This document shows positions 21,076 through 32,545 of a DNA stretch of 64,000 nt, piece after piece. The number at the start of each line of letters is the position of its first letter. Position 1 is the first letter of the stretch. Source of the stretch: Heterohyrax brucei (taxonomy: Eukaryota > Chordata > Mammalia > Hyracoidea > Procaviidae); assembly GCA_028571685.1 (NCBI GenBank), contig CM053146.1, forward strand, positions 22,975,431-23,039,430, given 5' to 3'. The translations under genes were made by a program, and so were the position numbers. The notes under the pieces were generated by a model that saw nothing but the letters and a program-made list of their open reading frames with translations, ran no database searches and was not told where the DNA came from.

Positions 21076-21843
21076 CAGCATCTAATAGGGGCCCTGTTGG
21101 TACAATTGTGAAGCTGGAGACCTGAAAAGCAGTTTTTTTCTAGCAACAGGAAGAAACTGAGGCCAGGGACCTGAGAGGCTTTGTTTCAGAGCCATCACCC
21201 AGGTCCCCGTGAGAAACATGACACTCACACCCCACAGGGCCTAAATGGTGATGCTGAGAGGGAAATATGACATTAAACAACATCCCTCTCTCTGTTTTGA
21301 AAGTGTTGTGTTTTAAATATATGACTTAGAACTGCCCTGGGGAAAAGAACAACAGAAGAGTCAGGCAGGTCTGATAACTGCTTGTTTTTTTAAAGATTTT
21401 TATTTTTATTTTTTTTCAGGTGACCAGACCAGACGATGCCAGTGTTGGCCCTCCTGCCCCTAGAAAGGGCCCAAAAGGAGACCTTGAAACCCAGGCTGTT
21501 TTGCTGACCACTTCCGGCACCTGCCGTGATTATCTCACCCTGGCACCTGCAGGTAACTTTCCCTTTTATAAACACCTCTGGTCTGACCAGGGAGAGGCAG
21601 ACTTCAGAGCAACTATCACCTGTGCCACATGGGTGTAGCTGGTGCACAATTAAAATCTTTGATTCATTTCACCCTAACCTCCTGTCTCAGAGGTTGACTC
21701 ATGGCAAGAGGCATGAACTTTAATATAAACCCCACTTTAACCCCTGGGCTTTGATCCAGGAACTCACATAGAGAAGCTTTTTAAAAAACACACATGCTAG
21801 TCCCCCACACCCAGCCTTGAGCTCTGGTTTATAAATGCCTCAG
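21076..21843. other. Flank without a supported gene
   Basis: Around 21390-21650 an ATTTTTATTTTTTTTCAG-type pyrimidine tract precedes an open frame (21420-21638). It looks like a splice acceptor, but the frame has no recognisable domain, so I do not call an exon. Confidence 0.35.
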
Positions 21844-21894
21844 AACCCAAACCTGAACCAACCATCGAGTCAATCACAACTTATGGCAACAGAG
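21844..21894 (-). repeat. AfroSINE 3' fragment
   Basis: AACCTGAACCAACCATCGAG, TCAATCACAACTTATGGCAA is the reverse complement of the SINE tail only. Confidence 0.6.
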
Positions 21895-21974
21895 GAGAAA
21901 TGAGTTCCTTTATGTGTCCTTTGCCTTAGTTCTTTAGAACTTAGTTCTTTAGAGCTAAGCATGCATGACAGAGG

Positions 21975-22453
21975 GTCTCAGTCATCTAGTGCTGCTATAA
22001 CAGAAATACCACAAGTGGATGCCTTTAAAAAGAGAAACTTTATTCTGTCACAGGCCAGTAGGCTACAAGTCCAAAATCAGGGCATCAGCTCCCGAGGAAG
22101 TCTATCTCTGTTTGGCTCTTGTCATCAGTCTTCTGCACTGAGAGCTACTGAGGTTTGGAGACTCCTGATCATTCCTAAAGGACACAGTCTGCTCTCAGCA
22201 TTGCTTCTTGGTAGTACGGGGTCCCCAATTCTCTGCCTGCTTACCTTGCCTTTATATCCCAAGAGATAGCCTCAAAGCACAATACAATCTTGCACATTGA
22301 GTCCTTCTGTACCAACATACTGCTGCCCTTCCTCCCTCATTAACATCTTATAGGCAGGGTTTACAAGATATAGAAACATCACACAATACCAGGAATCACA
22401 GACTAGTAAAATTGCTACACATATTTTTAAGGGGACACAATTCAATCCATGAC
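21975..22453 (-). mobile_element. MaLR-like LTR, near complete
   Basis: Reverse-complement LTR with both ends: GTCTCAGTCATCTAGTGCTG, CTATAACAGAAATACCACAA at the left and GGGGACACAATTCAATCCAT at the right. AGAGAAACTTTATTCTGTCA carries the polyadenylation region. Likely a solo LTR since no internal region adjoins. Confidence 0.85.
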
Positions 22454-23110
22454 GGAGAGAAAGGCCTGCTTGCTTGCACAGCAAAGAGCAGCTGAAAGAG
22501 CTGTCTTTCACTGAAGAAGGGAGGGATGTGCTCTCCACTTTGGAGGAGACTCACAGACTTTTCCTACATGCTTCCTGACCCTGATTCCTGGTTGTAGTCT
22601 CTTGATCTTGATCCTGAGTTGTACACCATTACTTCTATAAAAACTTCAAAGCTTCTTAACTGTAAGTGTTGTCTGTGAGTTCTGTGTTATCATTTCAATG
22701 AATTATTGAACTCAGAAGTAGAGAGTGCCATGGGGAGGATGGTTGGTGTCAGAATTGGTGAAAAGGTGAGTAGAGGAATATCTGATCTCTACATTATAGG
22801 GATCAGCCTTGCGCTGATCTTGATTCTCATTATCCCCTTTGAAGTCAGACAAATCCTGATGCTACTACTACTACTACCCATTTACAATAATTCTGTGTAT
22901 GTTAGAATAGAATTGTGCTTCATAGAGTTTTCAGTGGCTGTGATATTTTGAAACTAGATAGCTGGACTTCTATTCTCAGTTACATCTGAGTAAACTCAAA
23001 TTTTTCCTCAATTCTTTAGTTTGCACCAAGCATGTTAACCATTTCTGTCATCCAGGGACTTTTATAAGCCCCATAGAGGTTTCTAAAGTACAGCCAGGTG
23101 GAAGGCGCTT
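22454..23110. other. Flank, nothing recognised
   Basis: An 81-codon frame at 22706-22951 includes a hydrophobic run (I-S-L-A-L-I-L-I-L-I-I-P-F) but no family match or gene context. A CTACTACTACTACTA tract lies at 22862-22876. Confidence 0.35.
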
Positions 23111-23420
23111 TATGGATTGAATTGTGCTCCTCAAAACTATCTGTCCAATTGGCCATGGTTCCCAGTATTGTGTGATTGTCCACCATTTTGTCATCTGATA
23201 TGATTTTCCTCTGTGTTGTAAATCCTATCTCTATGATGTTAATGAGATAAATTTATTGGCAATTATATTAGTGAGGTAGATTAGATGGTGTCTTCAGCCA
23301 ATATCTTTTAAAATATGAACGAGAGAAGCAAGACAGGACCACTGAGCAGAAGAGTGAAACTTTTACATGCAGCGCTGAGATCGGTGGGAGTCCTCACCAT
23401 TCCATCCTAGGAGGACCCAT
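23111..23420 (+). mobile_element. MaLR-like LTR, 5' part
   Basis: TATGGATTGAATTGTGCTCC, TTGGCCATGGTTCCCAGTAT, TGTGTGATTGTCCACCATTT and TGATATGATTTTCCTCTGTG are the LTR 5' half in sense orientation. The canonical 3' end is missing. Confidence 0.7.
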
Positions 23421-23600
23421 TAGTCTGAATCACATGAAACTGCTGGTAGTCCTTCCTTTTGGAACACCAAAAATGAATATATCATCCCATGATTCAAGCT
23501 AACACATCATCTGTGCTCCAGCTTGGGACTCAGGACCAGTCTAGGATGAGGCAAGAGATGCAGTTTCTAGGGATGCAAAAGAATTGGTAATCAGGATAAA

Positions 23601-23771
23601 AAACCTAAAAAATCCAAACCCGCTGTGGTCAAATCAATTCTGACTCATACTGAGCCTATAGGACAGGGTAGAGCTGCCTCATAGAGTTTCCAAGAAGCAC
23701 CTGGTGGATTTAAACCACTGATCTTTTGGTTAGCAGGTGTAGTAGTTAACCACTCTGCAACTAGGGCTTCC
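23601..23771 (-). repeat. AfroSINE with target site duplication
   Basis: Complete reverse-complement SINE (ATCCAAACCCGCTGTGGTCA to CTCTGCAACTAGGGCTTC). It is flanked by TAATCAGGATAA at 23588-23599 and TAATCAAGATAA at 23774-23785, an imperfect 12-base direct repeat, the hallmark of LINE-mediated insertion. Confidence 0.9.
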
Positions 23772-24333
23772 AGTAATCAAGATAAATAATATTTTAATGC
23801 AATGCTTTAAACATCAAAACTAATGTCCCCCCCCCCCGAAAAAATCCAACTTTGGTAAACAAAAGAGCTCTTATTGAAAAGTATCTTAAATTATGTCAGC
23901 CTGAAATGTACAACTATTGCATTACCAACATCACTTTTAAAAATCCCCAAATCTCTCATGACGTATGGAAGCACACAATTTGGAAAATATTGTACAGTCT
24001 CTTCTAAGTCTACTTGGACATGTTTATCTCCAGGAACAAGAATCTATTTCTTCCCTTGAGCACTGGATGAAGTGATCAACTTACATTTAGACCTTTCATC
24101 CATGAAGAAATGTAGGCTTTGGTTTTATGCTTCAGGTAGAACGTGTATAATTGGATTGGAGTATTTACATCTATGTAAAGAATGGTTCCAATGTAGTTAT
24201 ACCAACTCGGGATGTTCTACAAAGTGACAGCCCATGGTGCTTTATCAGACAGAGATAATGAGGTTAGGGTCACAGGAAAGTGTGACCTCACTCTTGATGG
24301 CCCTTGCAGTGCTTGATTTTCTGTGAAATATTA
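23772..24333. other. Flank, nothing recognised
   Basis: Contains a run of 11 C at 23827-23837 followed by an A run; otherwise unique-looking sequence without a supported frame. Confidence 0.4.
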
Positions 24334-24426
24334 TTGATTGCTGTCTAGTTGGTTCTGACTCATAGCTACCCCAAGTATGACAAAATGAAACACTAACTAT
24401 TCGTGCACCATCCTCATGATGATTAG
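24334..24426 (-). mobile_element. RTE LINE 3' end fragment
   Basis: TTGGTTCTGACTCATAGCTA, CCCCAAGTATGACAAAATGA, AACACTAACTATTCGTGCAC, CATCCTCATGATGATT correspond to the RTE terminus on the minus strand (compare 6945-7030). Confidence 0.55.
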
Positions 24427-24945
24427 TGTGCTAGTTACGTAGTGCTGCTGTGATGGAAATATCACAAATAGATGGCTTTAACGAAGAGAACATCATTCTT
24501 TCACAGTCGAGTCAGATACAAGTTCAAATTCAGGGTGTCAACTCCAGGAGTAGGTAATGTCTCTCTGTCAGTCCTAAGGGAAGGTCCTTGTCATCAATCT
24601 TTTCTAAGAGAATTTCAGCTTAGGGACCCCAGTGCCTAGGGGCATTCCTCCCTCTTGTTTCCTCATTCTTGGTGGCATGGGTATTCCTATCTCTCTGCTC
24701 ACTTCTGTTTTTCATATCTCAAGAAAAATTTACTCAACACACAATCTAATCTGATAGATAGGGTCCTACCTCATTAATATAACTGCCTCTAGTCCTGCCT
24801 CATTAATATCATAAACGTAGGATTTACAACACATAGGAAAAATCACATCAGATGACAAAATGCTGGACCATTTTCACACAGTACTGAAAATCATGGTCTA
24901 GCCAAGTTGGCATATGTTTTAGGGGCCACAATTCTACCTTTTGAC
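24427..24945 (-). mobile_element. Left LTR of a MaLR-like provirus
   Basis: Starts TGTGCTAGTTACGTAGTGCT and ends near GGGCCACAATTCTACC. Together with the second LTR at 26405 in the same orientation, about 1.46 kb away, it makes a provirus-like unit. In transcription order this is the 3' LTR. Confidence 0.75.
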
Positions 24946-25493
24946 CCCCACAAGTTAAAGCCTTTTCCACGTGTAAAGCACATTTACCCTATCAAATCAT
25001 AGCAAAAGTCTTATATCATCTCCAAGTACAAAATCCATAAATTCTTCTTCATCTGTGAAGTCTAGAAAATGAGTTATCTGTTTCTGGAGTACAATAATGG
25101 GACAGGCACAAGGTAGACATTTCCATTACAAATGCAAAGAAGGAATAATAGGCACCAAGCAAGTCAGCAGAACATTATGTTAGCCCTCATGGCTAGAAAA
25201 TAATCCTCTCTTCACTGAGACCGTTTAGGCAATGGTCCAGCTCTCCAGACTCTGAGTGTTGGCCACACTCTCTGGAGTCTGGATGAAGGACCAAGGACCT
25301 TGGTCTTCAGCTCTGTCTTCCAGGCCCACTGGAATAGCAACTCTGCTCCCTCAGCTTTGGGAGGCCCTATTATCCTAGTCCATCTAAATGGTGTCCTTAC
25401 CCATTTTCCCCCAGCAGGCCCCATTCTTATGCTCTTGAGGAATATTAGCTCTGCCTCAAAGCTTTGGGCAGCAGATCTTATCCCATCCCCCTG

Positions 25494-25510
25494 AAAAAAA
25501 AAAAAAAAAC
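25494..25510. repeat. Poly(A) tract
   Basis: About 16 consecutive A residues just before the minus-strand AfroSINE. Confidence 0.85.
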
Positions 25511-25515
25511 TTCAA

Positions 25516-25679
25516 GGACCAAACCCAGTGCCATAAAGTCAATCCCAACTCACAGCCACCCTACTAGACAGAGTAGAACTGCTCCACAGAGTTTCCAAGG
25601 AGAGCTTGGTGGATTTTAACTGCTGACCTTTTGGTTAGCAGCCTGTAAACACTTAACCACTACGCCATCAGGGTTTTCA
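25516..25679 (-). repeat. AfroSINE inside the MaLR internal region
   Basis: GGACCAAACCCAGTGCCATA, GTAGAACTGCTCCACAGAGT, TGACCTTTTGGTTAGCAGCC and CACTACGCCATCAGGG, complete reverse complement. Confidence 0.9.
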
Positions 25680-26404
25680 ACCCCACTCCCCTGACACTCG
25701 CAAAATGCAGCCCCATACTCCAGAACCCAGTTGGTGAGCATCTGACTTTTTGAAACCTTGAAAGCTATGGCTTCCCCTTAGCAACCTCAGAGATCATGGC
25801 TCCACCCTTGGGGATTCCAGAGGTCATGCCCTTAGTCTTTGCTTTCTCTGTTCCTTGTCTCTTCAGCTTCTGCTTCCTGGTTCGTTGGCTTCTGAGCCGT
25901 TTCAGTCACACCTCTGGGTCTGCCTGCTAGGGCAAGGGTTCCAAAGTTCTTTAGCTCCACCCAGACGCATCCCACTCCGCTAGTAAACTTCAGCCAGAAG
26001 GCAGTCAGCTCACTTCTTCTGTGGGTTGGCGAGCGCAGAGGCACCCCACTCTGCCCAGAAACCTCCTGCCAAAAGCGCTCAGCTCTCTTGTTCCACGAGT
26101 CAGCTCCAGCACAGTCTCATACTGATCTCCTGCTGTTTCTCCCCTGCTGCTTCTCACAGTCTGCATGGACTCCAGTGTAACAGCTCTCCTCATTTCCTTC
26201 TGAGCTCTCACCAGAATTGTCTTCCACACAAATCAAATCTACTGCTGTAAAGTCAATTTCCACCAACAGACTTTTCAAGGCAATCTAGGCTTTTACTATT
26301 AGGCAGTCTGAAACTCTTTGGGCTACTATCCAGTTGTAGTTTCAAAACAGGTTCCACATTTAGGTATTTGTCAGAGCAGCATCCCACCCTTGGCACGAAA
26401 TTTT

Positions 26405-26699
26405 GTCTTAGTTACCTAGGGCTGCTGTAACAGAAATACTATAAATGAATGACCTTAATAAAGAGAAATTTATTCTGTCACTAGTTAGGAGACTAGAAGC
26501 CCAAATTGGGGGTTCCACTTCCAGGAGAAGGCTTTCTCTGTCAGCTCTGGGCAAAAGTCTTTGTCATCAATTTTTTCCTGGCCTAGGAGATTCTCAGTGC
26601 AAGAACCTTGGATCTAAGGGACATATCTGCTCTCAGCGCTAATTTCTTGGTAGTACGAGGTCCTTTAGGCTTTCTGCTCACTACTCGTCTTCATTTATT
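26405..26699 (-). mobile_element. Right LTR of the MaLR-like provirus, first part
   Basis: TGTCTTAGTTACCTAGGGCT, GCTGTAACAGAAATACTATA, AGAGAAATTTATTCTGTCAC and ATTTCTTGGTAGTACGAGGT match the left LTR. It breaks at about 26700, where an L1 T-tract begins. The missing next part appears at 39379-39443, so the LTR is split by about 12.7 kb of later insertions. Confidence 0.8.
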
Positions 26700-29600
26700 T
26701 GTTTTTTGTAATATTTTATTGTGCTGTAAGTGAAAGTTTACAATCCAAGTCAATCAGTAATATAAAAACTTAACACACTGCTGTGAAACTTTATCTACTC
26801 TCCTCATTTTGTGACACCACACTCCTCCTTTCCGCCCTGTATTTCCCGTGTCCCTTCAATCAGCTCCTGCCCCTCTCTGCACTATTATTTCGTCTCTACA
26901 CAGTTGCTGTCCAGTTACATTCATGTCTTAAGCCAAGAAGCACACTCTTTGCCAGTATCATTTTATGTCTTGTAGTACAGCCCAATCTTCATCTGAAGAG
27001 TGGGTATCAGGAACAATTTCAGTTCTCTGCTAGTAAAGAGTCCAGGGACAATGTCTTCCAGAGAACTTTTAGTCTGTAAGACCATCAAGTCTGGTCTTTT
27101 CAATGAGTTCTAGCTCTGCATATCAATTTTTTTTTTCACTATGTCAGGGCCTCTGTGTTGCATTCCTGTCAGGACAGTCACTGGTAGTGGCTGGGCACAA
27201 TCTATTTCTTCTGGTCTCAAGGGTTTTCTTTTTAGGTCTTTGATACCTTTTGAGTTAGTTTTTGTGCATAGTGTAAAATATGGGGATTGTTTCTTTAATT
27301 TCCAGATGAATATCCAGTCTCTGGATTATGTGATCCTTCCTGTCTCTTAGGCTCATATTTTCCACGTCTTTATCTTGCCCCTAGGGTCGCCATGAGTCGC
27401 ATCCAACTCTACAGCACCTGGCTGGCTTAATTATCTATTGGTGCTACTTAAAGGGCTACCTGGTAGTCTTTAAGATCCAGCCACCACTCACCAAGGTGAA
27501 TACAGAACATTTTCTTTAAAAACTTTTTTGTGGCATTTCACCTAGATGTCTCCTGAAACCATGATTCCCAGATTCCTGTCCTGCCATTCTGTCTTTCCAA
27601 GTATTGGGTTATATTTAGGAAACCTATTAGCTTTTCCTTACTCTAGCTGTGCTGACCTTTCCTTGAGGGCACACCAGCACTCCCTTCACCAAACCCCAAT
27701 TCCTGTCTGCTGTCTAAACAGTGAATACCACTTTCCCTCCCTCCCCACCCTTGTAGCCATCAAAGATTGTTTTCTACTGTTTGAACTCTTTCTTAAGGAT
27801 TATAATAATGCCAAGAATGGCCTCATATAATATTTGCCCTTTTGCAACTGAATAATTTCACTCAGCATATAGTACCTTCCAGATTCCTCCATGTTATGAG
27901 ATGTATCCTAAGATCATTGTTGTTCTTTATCACAGCATAGTATTGTAGCATAGTATTCTAGCCACTGTGTGATACCATAGTTTGTTTATCCTTTCATCTG
28001 TTTATGGGCACCTAGGTGGATTCCATTTTTTTGCTGTTGTGGACAATGCTATAACAAACATTGGTGTGCATGTAACTGTTAGTGTGACGGCTCTTATTTC
28101 TCTAAGATATATTGCAAAGAGTGAGATTTCTGGATTGCTTTTTAAGATTTCCAAAGTGGTTGTGCCGTTTCCCATTCCCACTAGTCTTTCTGTAGCCTTT
28201 CTAACATTTATTATTTTGTGGTTTGGGGATTAATGTTTTTAGATCATTGGCTGAGATGGCTTTTCATTGTAGCTTTGATTTGGATTTCTCTAGTGGTTAG
28301 TGATCATTGGCATTTGCTCATGTACCTGATAGCCACTTGGATGTCATTGTTGGTGAAGCATTTGTTCATATCCTTCACCCATTTTTAAATTGGATTATTT
28401 GTCTTTCTCTTGTTGAGGTTTTGCAATACTTTATAGATTATTGAGATTAGACTCTGATGGAATTTCCCATGCCCCAAACTTCTTTCCAAGTCTGCAGGTA
28501 GTCTTTTTACTCTTTTGGCATTTGTGCATTGTAAGTAATGTTTTATAATCTGTGCTGTGTAATAGAGCTACCAGCATTATACCTGTTTTTTCTTCCATGA
28601 TTTGTATTGCTTCAGATTTTATCTTTAGGTTTTTGATCCCTTTTCAGCTAGTTTTGAGCATGGTGTAAAATATGGATCATGTTTCTTTAATTTTCAAATG
28701 AATCTCCAGTTATGCCAACACCATTTTGTAAAGACACTGCTTTTTCCCAGTTAACAGACTTCAGGCATTTGTCCAGCACCAGTTGCTCAGGTGGATGATT
28801 TAATATTTGGATACTCAATTCTTTTCCACTAGTCCGTGTATCTGTTGTTGTACCTGCTTTAGGCTGTTTTGATTACTGTGGCAGAGTAATAGGTTCTAAA
28901 TTGAGGTAAAGTGAGGCCTCCCACTTTGCTCTTCTTCTTTAGCAACACTTCACTTATCTTGGGTTTATGAAGTTTGTGATTTGTTTCTCCATGGCATTAA
29001 AGAAAGGCTATTGGGATATGTGTTGGGATTTTATTGTATCCATAGATCACTTTGGGTCGAATAGACATTTTCACAAAGTTGGGTCTTCCTATTAATGAGT
29101 AAGGTAGCTGTCTCCACTTACATAGATCTCTGTTGTTTTCTCACAGTAATGTCTTGTAATATTCTTTGTACTGGTCTTTTACATCTCTAGTTTAGATTTA
29201 TTCCTAAGTAGTTTATGTTCCTGGAGTTTGTTGTAAGTAGTATTGATCCTGTGATTCCCTCTACAATATTCTCTTTTTGTTGGTGTAAAGGGGTTCAACT
29301 GATTTTTACGTGTTTATCTCATATCTTGATGCTTCACTGAAATTCTATTAGTTCCAGTACTTTTTTTTTTTTTTTTGGTAGATTCTTCAGGTTTTTATGT
29401 GTATAAGTTCATATCATCTGCAAAGAAGAGATACTTTTAATTCTTTCTTAATAATTTGGATGCCTTTTATCTCTTTTTTCTTGATTGATTGTTCTGGCTA
29501 GAAATTCCAGCACAATGTTGAAAAAATTGGTGACAATGGGCATGTTTGTCTGGTTCTCTTTCTCAAAGGGAGTGCTTTCAGACTCTTCTCCATTCAGGAT

Positions 29601-30607
29601 GAGGTTGGCTGTTGGCTTTATATAAATGCTTTTTATTATGTTAAGGAATTTCTCTTCTACTCCTGTTTTGCTGAGCTTTTAACATGAATAGGTGTTGGAG
29701 TCTGTCAAATGCATTTTCTGCATAGATTGATAAAATCAGGTAGTTCTTGTGCTTTTTTTATTCATGTGGTAGATTAGATTGATTTTCTAATGTTGAGTCA
29801 ACCCTACATCCCTAGTATGAATCCCACTAAGTCATGGTGAATTATTATTACTGTTATTATTTGGCGTGCTGTTGAATTCCATTGGCTAGAATTTTGTTGT
29901 GGATATTTGCATCTAAGTTAATAAGAGATACTGGTCTTTTATTTTCCTTTTCTGTGGTGTCTTTACTTGGTTTTCCTATCAGGGTTATGCTAGCTTCATA
30001 GAATGAGTTCAGCAGTATTTCTTCCTTCTCTGTGTCTGACATACCGTTAGTAATAGTGGAGTTAACTCTTCTCCGCAAGTTTGGTAGAATTCTCCAGTGA
30101 AGCCATCTTGGCCAGGCCTTCTTTGGCGTGGCAGTTTTCTCATTACCTTTTCAATCTCCTTTTGCTATGGGTTAATTTAGCTGTTGTACCTCTGTTTGTG
30201 TTAGCTTCAGTAGGCAGTGTATTTCCAGAAATTTGTCCATTTCCTCTAGACTTTCAAATTTCTTAAAATACAGTTCTTCATAGTAGTCTGTTATGATTTT
30301 TTAGTTGTTTTTTTTTAATTTCAGTTGGGCCTGTTGTGATATCACCAATTTCATTTCTTATTTGGATTATTTGCTTCCTCCCCTGTTTTTCTTTTGTCAG
30401 TTTGACCAGTGGCTCACCAATTTTGTTGATGTTTTCAGAGAAACAGTTAACTTCTTAAGTCTTTCAATTATTTTTCTATTCTCTAATTCATTTGCTTCGC
30501 TCTAATTTCTACTATTTGCTTTCTTCTAGTGTCTGAGGGCTTCTTTTATTGCTCTCTTTCTATTTTTTCAAGTTGTATGGTTTGACTTGGGCCATTTCTT
30601 CTTTTGG
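26700..30607 (-). mobile_element. L1, 3'UTR and most of ORF2
   Basis: Minus-strand L1. The left edge is the T-rich reverse complement of the tail (TTTTTTGTAATATTTTATTG), then the lineage-specific 3'UTR (AAGTGAAAGTTTACAATCCA; TCTTGTAGTACAGCCCAATC; GATGTCTCCTGAAACCATGA), then ORF2 from about 27830 upward: GCAACTGAATAATTTCACTC, GGTGTGCATGTAACTGTTAG, TTGGATTATTTGTCTTTCTC, RT region near 29800-30100. Frames are broken many times. A SINE-tail insertion lies at 27380-27426. The element is interrupted at 30608 and resumes at 31169. Confidence 0.85.
27380..27426 (+). repeat. 47-nt AfroSINE-tail insertion inside L1 3'UTR
   Basis: CCTAGGGTCGCCATGAGTCG then CATCCAACTCTACAGCACCT, GGCTGGC. Only the SINE 3' end is present, in opposite orientation to the host L1. 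Closely matches the insert at 34004-34051. Confidence 0.65.
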
Positions 30608-31168
30608 GACCGTCTTAGGCTGGGTTTTCTAGGGAAGCAAAACAAATAACACATATAAGTACAAGGAAAGATTTATATATGAAGGAAAGAGCTCATGAAA
30701 TTGTGGAAGCTGAGCATCTCAAGTTCTGGCACAAGCCCCATGCAGCCACAGTATCTGGTGAACCCAACATCAGCAGGTCAGGGGCCAGAATTCTAAACTA
30801 CTAGCTGTGTACATTGGCAGATCCCAAGTTGGCCACAAGACTGTGAGGTCTCTGCTGACTCACAGAGCTACAGAGGCTGGAGAACTCATAATTAGCAGGT
30901 CAGAGAATAGGACTCTCGATAGCAGCCTGTAAGTGTTGGTGAATCCAATAGCTGCTAGTTCAGATCCAGGAGCCAGATGCAAACAAGTACAGGAGCTCCT
31001 GGCAACGTGAGCAGATGGGAAGTAGATGGTGGAAGGCTGAGAGATGAGAGCTGAGGGGATGGAAGCCACCACAAGCCACTCCCCTGCTACTTGATACAGC
31101 AGCAAAACATGGAATTGCCAAGTTCACACAATCTTGACCACCATAGGATGTGTACATTTATTGGGATA
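30608..31168. mobile_element. Unclassified interspersed element splitting the L1
   Basis: About 560 bases starting CCGTCTTAGGCTGGGTTTTC, TAGGGAAGCAAAACAAATAA and ending near the A/T-rich TGTACATTTATTGGGATAAA. The L1 ORF2 sequence is continuous across it (GGCCATTTCTTCTTTTGGGA before, TCTGAGCACTGCTTTCACTG after). I recall similar elements starting with a GGGTTTTCTAG(A/G)GAAGC motif but cannot name the family; LTR-like or DNA transposon remain possible. Confidence 0.55.
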
Positions 31169-31768
31169 AATTGACCTCTGAGCACTGCTTTCACTGTGCC
31201 CACAGGTTCTGATAGGCTGTGTTTTCATTCTCTTTTGATTTTGTGAATTTCTTTATTTCACCATTAATTTTTCTCAAGGGTTTTTGAGAAAGCTGTTATT
31301 CAGTTGCCATGTGTTTGATTTTTTTTTCCCTTACTTTTTCTGTTACTGATTTCTACTATTAGGGCTTTATGGTGTGAAAAAATGCTTTGTAATATTTCAA
31401 TGTTTTGAACTTTGTTAAGGCTTGCTATGTGGCCTAATAAGTGTTCTGTTCTGGATAATGATCCATGTGCATTAGAAAAGAAAGTATACTTGTCTGCTAT
31501 TGGATGGAGTGTTTTGGATATATCTATGAGGTCAAGTTGGTTGATTGTGACATTTAGATCTTCGATGTTGTTATATAGCTTTTTTTTCTGGATATTCTGT
31601 CCTTCACTAAAAGTGGTGTGTTGAAGTCTCCTACTACTATTGTGGAGCTTTCTATTTCTGTTTTCAATGTAGGTAGAGTTTGTTTTGTGTATTTGGGGAC
31701 CTTGTGGAGGTTTGCTTGCTGCTGTGATGCTGGAAGCCATACCACTGGTATTTAGGTACCAGGAGGGT
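31169..31768 (-). mobile_element. L1 ORF2, N-terminal endonuclease part (continuation)
   Basis: Continuation of the L1 from 30607. Read on the minus strand, 31740-31300 contains I-V-V-G-D-F-N-T-P-L and N-Q-L-D-L-I-D-I-S-K-T-L-H-P, typical of the L1 endonuclease domain, with N-I-E-I-L-Q-S-I-F-S-H-H-K-A following. 5'-truncated near 31768; ORF1 and 5'UTR are absent. Confidence 0.85.
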
Positions 31769-32545
31769 CACTCATGATAAGCAGTTTTCAGCTGAGCTTC
31801 CAGACTAAGATAGACTAGGAAGAAGGACCTGGAAGTCTACTTCTGAAAGGAATTAGCCAGGGAAAACCTTTATGAATAGCTGCAAATATTGTCAGATATG
31901 GTGCCTGAAAGTGAGCCCCATCCAAAAGTTGGAAGGCACTTGGAAGGCAACTAGGGAAAAGCTATCTCTTCAAAGTACAGTCAATCATAATGACATGAAT
32001 GGAGTAAGGCCTCCGGGGTCTTTGTTAACTGACGTGGCACGACTTGAAATGAGAAGAAACAGTGGCAAACATCATTATATGTAGGATATCATCCTCCTGA
32101 CCTCTGGCTGGAGGAAGGAGTGTGGGTGGAGAGGAGGTGACAGGAGACTGTTGGGAGGATGAGGCATGTGTGGAGCAGAGAAGAATAGTGTGCTGCCACT
32201 GGACAGGGAGAGCAGTGGAAGCTGCATATAGGTGGGCATGTAAATTTATATGGGAATGTACATTTTCACTCAGTCATATTAAATTAAAAAAATAAAATAA
32301 ATTGGGACAGGGAACATATGAAGTGTGAAACTAGGAAAATTGGAAATAATAAAAAATGAAATGGAACACATAAACATCAATATCCTAGGCATTGTTGAGC
32401 TGAAATGGACTGGTTTTGGCCATTTTGAATCTGACAGTCATATGGCCTATGCTTGGAATGAATGCTTGAAGAGCAATAGTGCTGCATTCGTCATCAAAAA
32501 ACATTACAAGATCTATCCTGAAGTACAATACTGTCAGTGTTAGAA
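31769..32545 (+). mobile_element. RTE LINE 5' region and endonuclease start, split by an L1 3' end
   Basis: CTTCCAGACTAAGATAGACT, AGAAGGACCTGGAAGTCTAC, GACGTGGCACGACTTGAAAT, then, after an L1 fragment (32079-32303), AGTGTGAAACTAGGAAAATT and a frame with I-N-I-N-I-L-G-I-V-E-L-K-W-T-G-F-G-H-F, the APE endonuclease start of RTE. Matches the two halves of one RTE element interrupted by a later L1 3' end. Confidence 0.8.
32079..32303 (+). mobile_element. L1 3' end inserted in RTE
   Basis: TAGGATATCATCCTCCTGAC, GTGTGCTGCCACTGGACAGG, GAGCAGTGGAAGCTGCATAT and the A-rich end match the L1 3'UTR ends at 39160-39378 and 62790-62995. Severely 5'-truncated (about 225 bases). Confidence 0.8.

Larger units (their letters stand above)
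24946..26404 (-). mobile_element. Internal region of the MaLR-like provirus, non-coding
   Basis: About 1.46 kb (1.3 kb without the AfroSINE at 25516-25679) between two LTRs of the same type. The length fits MaLR internal regions, which lack intact genes. Open frames here (25212-25494, 25832-26250) have no recognisable retroviral domain. Assignment rests on flanking LTRs and length, not on a matched internal sequence. Confidence 0.6.

Noticed and set aside
21400..21640. Possible exon after a T-rich tract ending in CAG
   Set aside because: The pyrimidine tract is suggestive, but no donor, domain or homologous protein is recognisable.
24946..26404. Protein-coding gene between two LTRs
   Set aside because: Frames on both strands lack retroviral or cellular domains; the length fits a non-coding MaLR internal region.
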